From NCBI GenBank assembly GCA_022813625.1, contig JAKLMB010000023.1, forward strand, positions 62,001-126,000: a stretch of 64,000 nt of DNA. Reading direction: 5' to 3'. This DNA comes from Aaosphaeria pasadenensis. Taxonomy: Eukaryota > Ascomycota > Dothideomycetes > Pleosporales. Both the position numbers and the translations under genes were made by a program. Of the stretch, positions 58,731 through 64,000 are shown piece by piece (position 1 is the stretch's first letter; the number at the start of each line of letters is the position of its first letter). The notes under the pieces are model-generated. The model saw only the letters and a list, made by a program, of their open reading frames with translations, was not told the DNA's origin and did no database searches.

Positions 58731-59297
58731 TTAATATGCAACGGTAACAGTCCGACGACGTGAGAACTTGGACTTAAGTCTAGCCAAGAAATGCCTCTTC
58801 ACCAAATTCGCCTTATTGATGTTGGCCTCCCTTTCCCTTTTTCTTTGCAATTTTCTCTCCTTCTTCAATCGCCTTCTCTGATCTCTAGCCTTCTGACGCT
58901 TTTCATAGGAACTTTGACTCGTGTTCGTTTTGACAGGTCCGGGTTTTAGTGTTGGAGCAGCAGATAAAGTTGAGTTGGTGTTTTTGGATGCGTGACTCAA
59001 ACTTTTGTCCTTGTCGACATAGGGCCTACCACAGTGGCTACAATAGTGCTTGCCACAGCAGTGCCTCTTGCCATGATGCTTGCCATCAAAGTACGAACTG
59101 TCGCTGCGGCGGCGTGGAGGCGTGTGCGGAGGCGTATGTGGAGGTGTATGTAGAGGCGTCTTTGGAGGTGTCTTCGGAGGTGTTTTGGGAGGGGTTATTG
59201 GAGGCGTGTGTGGTGGTATTTTCGGAGTTGTTGGGGTCTGTGGAGCCGGTGGAGTCTGTGGAGGCACATTGTTTTCGCCGTTCTCTTGAGTAGACAT
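58731..59297 (-). CDS. TPP-repeat protein with a small Cys/His cluster and basic tail, 188 aa
   Basis: A single-exon protein I do not recognise. Residues about 12-62 are a Thr-Pro-Pro repeat with a four-residue period (PPHTPPITPPKTPPKTPPKT). A compact cluster follows, GKRHCCGKHYCSHCGRPYVD, with four cysteines and three histidines, enough for one zinc site. The rest is Lys/Arg-rich (KRQKARDQRRRLKKERKLQR) and probably helical, ending RTVTVAY. No signal peptide or membrane segment is present. The proline repeat could be an SH3 or kinase docking region, and the basic tail suits nucleic-acid binding; both are inference. The plus-strand reading of the repeat gives only Gly/Val runs. Confidence 0.65.
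   Translation of the reverse strand: MSTQENGENNVPPQTPPAPQTPTTPKIPPHTPPITPPKTPPKTPPKTPLHTPPHTPPHTPPRRRSDSSYFDGKHHGKRHCCGKHYCSHCGRPYVDKDKSLSHASKNTNSTLSAAPTLKPGPVKTNTSQSSYEKRQKARDQRRRLKKERKLQRKREREANINKANLVKRHFLARLKSKFSRRRTVTVAY
59100..59260. repeat. 12-bp-period coding minisatellite (TPP units)
   Basis: Plus-strand units of the form GGAGGCGTNTNT/GGAGGTGTNTTT repeat about a dozen times with point differences. The 12-base period keeps the minus-strand frame and encodes the PPxT units. The unit number may vary between strains. Confidence 0.8.
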
Positions 59298-60544
59298 GTG
59301 TGGATGTCCGTAAGTCTGTTCGACGACGAGACGTCTTAAGTGAGGTTTTGTGGGTGTGTTGCGGATGAGGGATCTGCAAAGTGGATGTTAATCGGTGAAC
59401 TGCGAAGTATGAGAATAGGTCATTTGCCTTGTGCGTAGTAGAGGAAACTATGAGAAGCTGTGTTTGATATGATGTGGCTTATGACGGAATTCAAGCGTGA
59501 CGGAAAGGGTCGTGTCTAGGAGTATGATATGAACGACAGGTGAGATGAACGCGGTAGAAATAGTGATGAGGGAGACGGCTGAAGTGAAGAAAATGTAGAA
59601 CTCTGAGAAGGTAGATGAAAGGATCAGAGAAGGAAAATGGATCAACACCCACCCAACACGTCGCTACTGCCCTTGCAGTCAGAAGACCTGCCTCTGTATC
59701 AAAAGATAACAGCAAGCGAGACTGCACTCGCCTTGCGCATAGCAGGGGGAAGGTACAGTGAGTGATTTCACGATAGTGACGTCGATCGTTACGTCAATTA
59801 AAGTGACCAACTTCAAGACAAACAACATCACTGGCATGTGCAATGATCTGAGTACTTCAGTTTATTCGTCTACGTTTTGATTCTGCTAAATGCATGACGA
59901 ACAAAACCCACATGAATGCCCAAGATATGCTAGGTCAATGAATAAGCCTGCTAAATGGAACACGACTCGATCATGCGATGAAAGAGGCCCCAAAATTGGG
60001 ATCCTGATATGAAAATGGGTATTTTGGAAATGGAGAAACACATGCAACCCACATGCATCCATAATGTCGAACAAAGGAAAGAAGTAGTCGGATGAAGAAT
60101 GCACAGTTGAAGAGGATATGGTGAGGAAGAGAGTGCTAGAATCAACGAGCCTGAGAACTCGCGAGAGGGGATGAAGAGAGCGCATGTCTCTGACTGGTAA
60201 AAGCATGGCCAGAGACAAGAGAGAGTGGATATGCAAAGGCGTAGGATAATAGAGAAATGCGTTCGCGTCCGTTACGTCGTGCAAGTCACAGACCGGAACC
60301 CTGCATGCCAACTTCTCCCCCCTCTTTTCCCTTGCATGCTCAGGCGCGTGGTCCCGACAGCGTGCCTCCACGGCTAGCCATGTGGCACGCTAGGTTTTGA
60401 GATCTTGATAATTTGAGATTTGAAAGTTTTTGTGGTCGTTAATGATGTTTGCGTGTAACGTCATGAGAGGTCCGTGGTGACCGTGTTGAGTGCAGTACTC
60501 TAGATGCGGGTGCGCATATGTGGTGATAGTCGTGGTTGCGCTAT
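59298..60544. other. Intergenic spacer
   Basis: Promoter of the TPP-repeat gene and 3' region of the 82-aa gene. A 161-codon minus-strand frame at 60371-59886 has no motif or sensible composition. Confidence 0.6.
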
Positions 60545-60837
60545 CTATGCCCTGCCAGCGCGAGCGAATTCCTTGATCTTAACTCCAGGGACTTTGCTGA
60601 AGCGTCGGCTGCTGCTGCTGTTGTTTGTCGACATGGACTTGGAGGAGGTTGGCGAGGAAGCGTAGATGTACTCGCCATCCACGTACTGCGCATCGCTGAT
60701 GAAGGTGGTGCGCTTCTCACGACGAGTGTAGCGCTGCTCCAGGCGGTAGAGCTCAAGTTCTAGTACTGTTAGAAATGTAATTGTGGATCCATGGGATTGC
60801 CTGACATACTGGCTTGAAGCTTCTCGATGAAACCCAT
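60545..60837 (-). CDS. Small conserved fungal protein, 82 aa, two exons
   Basis: The first exon is only 28 nt (60837-60810, MGFIEKLQA) and is joined over a 44-bp intron (GTATGT/AACAG) to 60765-60545. The product continues ILELELYRLEQRYTRREKRT, TFISDAQYVDGEYIYASSPT, then a Ser-rich stretch and SRRFSKVPGVKIKEFARAGRA. I recall short proteins of this kind, with the RLEQRYTRR...YVDGEYVY core, in many Pezizomycotina, without a known function. A long open frame runs upstream through the intron, but it lacks the conserved MGFIEKLQ start and passes through promoter-like sequence. The helical N-terminal half and lack of a signal peptide suggest a cytosolic or nuclear protein. Confidence 0.7.
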
Positions 60838-62759
60838 GTTGAATACCGGCAACAAGTTGTTCAATTGATGTTACGAGAGGGAGGATATGTTCAAACGGTT
60901 GGTTTATCTTGGAAGGTTGGAACAGTGGTAAGTCTGGGCGACAGATGGGGATCGGAAGCGAGGTGGTATAATATATCTCCCGAGGATCTCGACCTGGTAG
61001 GTACAGGGACAGGGAAAACCGTTGTAACACTGAAGCAGACGCCGCGGCAGTCAAGTCTCGGCTGTTAATTTAGAGATTTGCAGGAGGTTGGCGATCCCAG
61101 GAACGAATGCAATTGCTGGGGTTGTGGTTGAAGTCGGTAAGGCAGGGTGACGACGAGGATGGAGAAGAGGTCGAGAGGAAATAAACCACGAACGGGGAGG
61201 AAGAGGAGGACTACCACGAGGAGGAAGGGAGGGGAGAGTCTAAAAACGAAGAGAACCCACAATATCTCGTAACAGGAGAGGGACGGGAAGGTTACTAGAA
61301 AGAAGGGCCAGGCACGCCGCACACAGGACAGGGACAGGACAGGCACGCAATGCACACGACACGCTACTCGTACACAGAAACCAACCTACGAGTTCACTGC
61401 CAGCCTCTACAGGTCTAGTCCGTTGTTTAGTTGATGATTGAGCACGGGCGGGAAAGGGCCGAAGGACTCTCTTGGCCGTCTATTCCCAAGTTCTCGAAGC
61501 CGATGAGGGCTTATCGAGTGCAACGCAAGTCAGTTAGGGCGCCACTGGCCTGCGCTGGTTTTCAATGGCATGCAATGGCCTGCAACGGCATACAGTCGTC
61601 TGCAATGATGGCTGGCTGCCGGCTTTGGCTCGCAGCCCGTGGGCTGTTGATATGGGGGTTTACGCGGGGGATTCGTCCCTGTTAGGCCTTTTCGGCGAGT
61701 ATCAACCGCCCTAGGCCAAAGGACAGTCAACTTGTCGTGCATGTCGTGTAAGTGCTAAACACTGTTCCATGCATAAAGGGAAGGTATTCGCCAAAAATGC
61801 AGAGAGCGGTCCATTGGTGGATATGTTCTCTCTCTGTTTCTGTTGTGTCCTTCTCTTCTATTCCTCTTCCAACCTCTCTTCTCGTGATCCTCTCTGGTTT
61901 GAGAGTGCTCCGTGTGGTAGAACACATTGCCACCCGCCACCAGCCACCGGCATTGCGGTAAAAACAAGTAGTGGGTGGATTGTCGTTCCGTTGGGATGGT
62001 TTGGCGTTCTTCTCATGTTCCCTGACTCTCCTCAAATTTCGTCTCCCTCTTCCGAGTCCCCACCCAGCAACCTCTCTCAAGTCTCGAAACCGACCCACGT
62101 GGATGCTAACCCCTTATGGACCCACTAATCCCTTTATGGGTACGCTAATCCGAGCCTAATGGCTGCATGAGCAAGGGGCGCATTGACTACTGCATTCAAT
62201 CAAATCCAAAATACGACTCAACCACCCTCTCAAAGGCTCAAACCCACCGGGGAAACGCACCACCGCTACGAGTCAACGTTCATGCAATGGAGATCGCGTC
62301 ACTAATTGTCCTGCTCTTCTTTGTCAATCGTTCCACTCACCCTACCTACTGTGCAGTGTGTACTGTCACTACTGTGTAAGCATGTGGAGAGCGTTCCGAA
62401 ACTCATCCTTCCGTCAATCTCATCGATTTAAGCAAACAAGCAAGCAGCCAAGAGATCCGTAATAGGAGTTATGTTCTTTTTGCATTTTCCATTTGTACTT
62501 GAAGCTGTGCCTCATCTATGTAAACATTTCCCCGCATGATTGCTCGCGGGCTTGTGTGTGCTTCGTCCATCATTTCACGTATCCGTGCCGTTACCAAAGT
62601 CTATGTCATCCCGTCCGGACTCCAGGCTCCATGCAAACATGCAAACATGCAAACATGCTCTCCTGTCCACCCAATCCTTGGGTGAACAATCCACAGTCCA
62701 CAAGTATCTTTTCGAACGTTCTCCTTCGTTCTAATTTTGGGCTGTGCAGTTGCGGCGCT
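60838..62759. other. Intergenic spacer
   Basis: Promoter of the 82-aa gene and downstream region of the trehalose phosphatase gene. No supported gene; many overlapping short frames only. An 8-base tandem repeat lies at 62631-62658. Confidence 0.6.
62631..62658. repeat. (ATGCAAAC)3 tandem repeat plus partial unit
   Basis: Three exact 8-base units followed by ATGC, in the non-coding region just past the trehalose phosphatase gene. Confidence 0.9.
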
Positions 62760-64000
62760 CTAGACGCGTGTGTCTCCGACGGACCCCTCCACAACTGCCA
62801 CTGCTCCCGCATTGCCTGCATCGGTAGAGCCGTTCAGCAAGGATACCACAGAAATGACATCCGCCGGCTCGACAAGATGCCAGCTTGCTAGAGTCTGCTT
62901 CGAGCTGGCACCAACTGTTACGGAAAATACGTGATCGGTTGGCAATCGTGCTTGGCGCAAGGATCGGAACATATCTGAAGTAGGAATTAGCAATCGATCC
63001 ATGCACATACGCAGCCCAAACACAATTGACATACCTTCATCCGTGAAGTCATCGCCCAGGCAGAGTATGAATTCCGGAGCATCGCCTTCCTCGCTTCCGT
63101 ATTCTTGAACCAGACGCTTCGCGATCTCGCCTTTGTTGACAAAGCGAGGGCGTACCTCTAGATTGGCCTTGCCTGTCATGACCTCAACATCGTACTTTTT
63201 GGCCACGGTCTTTTCAAGATGTTTCTGGCACTCTCTAGATTGAAACAGTCCGTAATCCGGATCTGCTCTTCTGTAGTGCCATGTTAACGCGATCTTCTTG
63301 CGTTCAATGAAAGATCCTGTCGAGTGTGAGCGGCTGTAAGACTTAGTCAACGATGTCAAACATACCTTGTGTCCTCTCGGTATAGTGCTGGAAGATTTCA
63401 AGCACTTCATTCTGCCAGCTCATATCCGTTTTGTCAGTGAGATTCTCCCAATCTTCGGTACGAGGATGTCGCATGAAGCTGCCATGTTCTGCACTGAGAC
63501 CGAGTTCCGGGATGTGGCCCATGTAGTCATCCAAGAATTTTTGATCTCTTCCACTAATGATCCAGACAGCATTGGAAGGGTCTGAGGCCAGTGTCTTGAG
63601 AGTGCGGATGACGCGGTCAGAGGGGATAGCTGCCGACGGGTCTTTGACAATCGGTGTCAAAGTACCATCATAGTCGAACATGAAAAGTCGTTTAGTCGCC
63701 TGGCGGTATTGGTACAGTAGCTTGGCTCGATCCAGGGCAGGGGTGGCGAAAGATTGATCAAACGATGCAAGGTTGGTCATTAATCGCTTGAAGAAGCTAT
63801 TTGTCCACGTTTGCACAGTGTTGGCCACAACATATTCGTATAGGCCATTGAACTGTTCCTTGCGGGTGTCCTGGGGCATAGTGAGAGCGTCGTTGATTGC
63901 CCTCGCAACACCGCTCAAGTCCCAAGGATTGATATGTATGGCTCCGCGCAAGGAACCTGCAGTTCCGGAGAATTCGGATAGGATGAGGGGTCCGTGATTG
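62760..64000 (-). CDS. tps2: Trehalose-6-phosphate phosphatase (Tps2/OrlA), C-terminal part
   Basis: The last three exons visible: beyond 64000 to 63366, 63316-63035 and 62974-62760; introns of 49 and 60 bp (GTATGT donors) keep phase. About 376 residues are seen. They begin in the glycosyltransferase-20-like domain (GPLILSEFSGTAGSLRGAIH, INPWDLSGVARAIN) and pass to the HAD-type phosphatase domain with MFDYDGTLTPIV (nucleophile Asp in DYDGTL), VWIISGRDQKFLDDY, LGLSAEHGSFMRHP, VRPRFVNKGEIAKRL and LCLGDDFTDED. The enzyme removes phosphate from trehalose-6-phosphate, the last step of trehalose synthesis in stress and spores. The catalytic residues of the phosphatase half are all present, which separates it from the regulatory Tps3/Tsl1 chains. 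The N terminus lies to the right of the window. Confidence 0.93.

Noticed and set aside
59886..60371. 161-aa minus-strand frame
   Set aside because: His/Leu/Ser-rich with no motif, no splice partners and no start context that stands out.
60810..61054. 169-aa reading of the 82-aa gene locus from 61054
   Set aside because: The extra N terminus reads through an intron with good splice sites and through promoter sequence, and loses the MGFIEKLQ start.
1..64000. CRISPR arrays, rRNA, prokaryotic operons, secondary-metabolite core genes
   Set aside because: None seen; no regular direct-repeat/spacer pattern, no rRNA-like sequence and no PKS, NRPS or terpene synthase motif on either strand.

Overview
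The window is nuclear DNA of a filamentous ascomycete (Pezizomycotina), most likely a dothideomycete. The evidence is many short introns (44-156 bp, mostly 47-60 bp) with GTAHGT/GTRAGT donors and CTRAC-like branch points, a Zn2Cys6/MFS gene pair, a fungal-only rhodopsin-like membrane receptor, a GH81 glucanase, an Flc-type TRP protein, and 0.3-6 kb intergenic spaces. I see no tRNA, rRNA, CRISPR array or prokaryotic operon structure. Most genes had to be assembled across introns; the exon joins given here come from reading donors, acceptors and phase, not from transcripts.

Left part (1-15 kb): the 5' exon of an SR/RRM RNA-binding protein leaves the window on the left. After 5 kb of non-coding DNA comes a DHA1 MFS drug transporter followed in tandem by a Zn2Cys6 regulator, then a decayed Ty1/copia gag relic and an unrecognised basic, disordered protein.

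Middle (15-39 kb): a secreted GH81 endo-1,3-beta-glucanase with an unusual acidic tail, an Flc/TRP-ML membrane protein, a small secreted protein broken by a one-base frameshift, an F-box protein carrying a C2H2-like finger, a conserved cysteine-bearing protein of unknown function, and a five-exon ammonium transporter with Glu in place of the first pore His. These are separated by long gene-poor stretches (24.5-29.0 kb, 38.6-44.9 kb).

Right part (44.9-64 kb) is gene-dense. Three plus-strand genes (rhodopsin-like receptor, AP-2 sigma, a Sec24C/D-class COPII protein) are followed by five minus-strand genes: a disordered 812-aa protein, the mitochondrial GatB/Pet112 amidotransferase subunit, a TPP-repeat protein, an 82-aa two-exon protein, and the 3' part of trehalose-6-phosphate phosphatase, which runs off the right edge. 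The two vesicle-coat genes are neighbours; otherwise the genes are mainly independent housekeeping, transport and cell-wall functions. The only plausible functional pair is the transporter and its adjacent regulator. I found no clear new multi-gene system. The most notable items are the broken secreted protein, the glucanase tail, the TACGGAGTA motif enrichment and the palindrome in front of the regulator.
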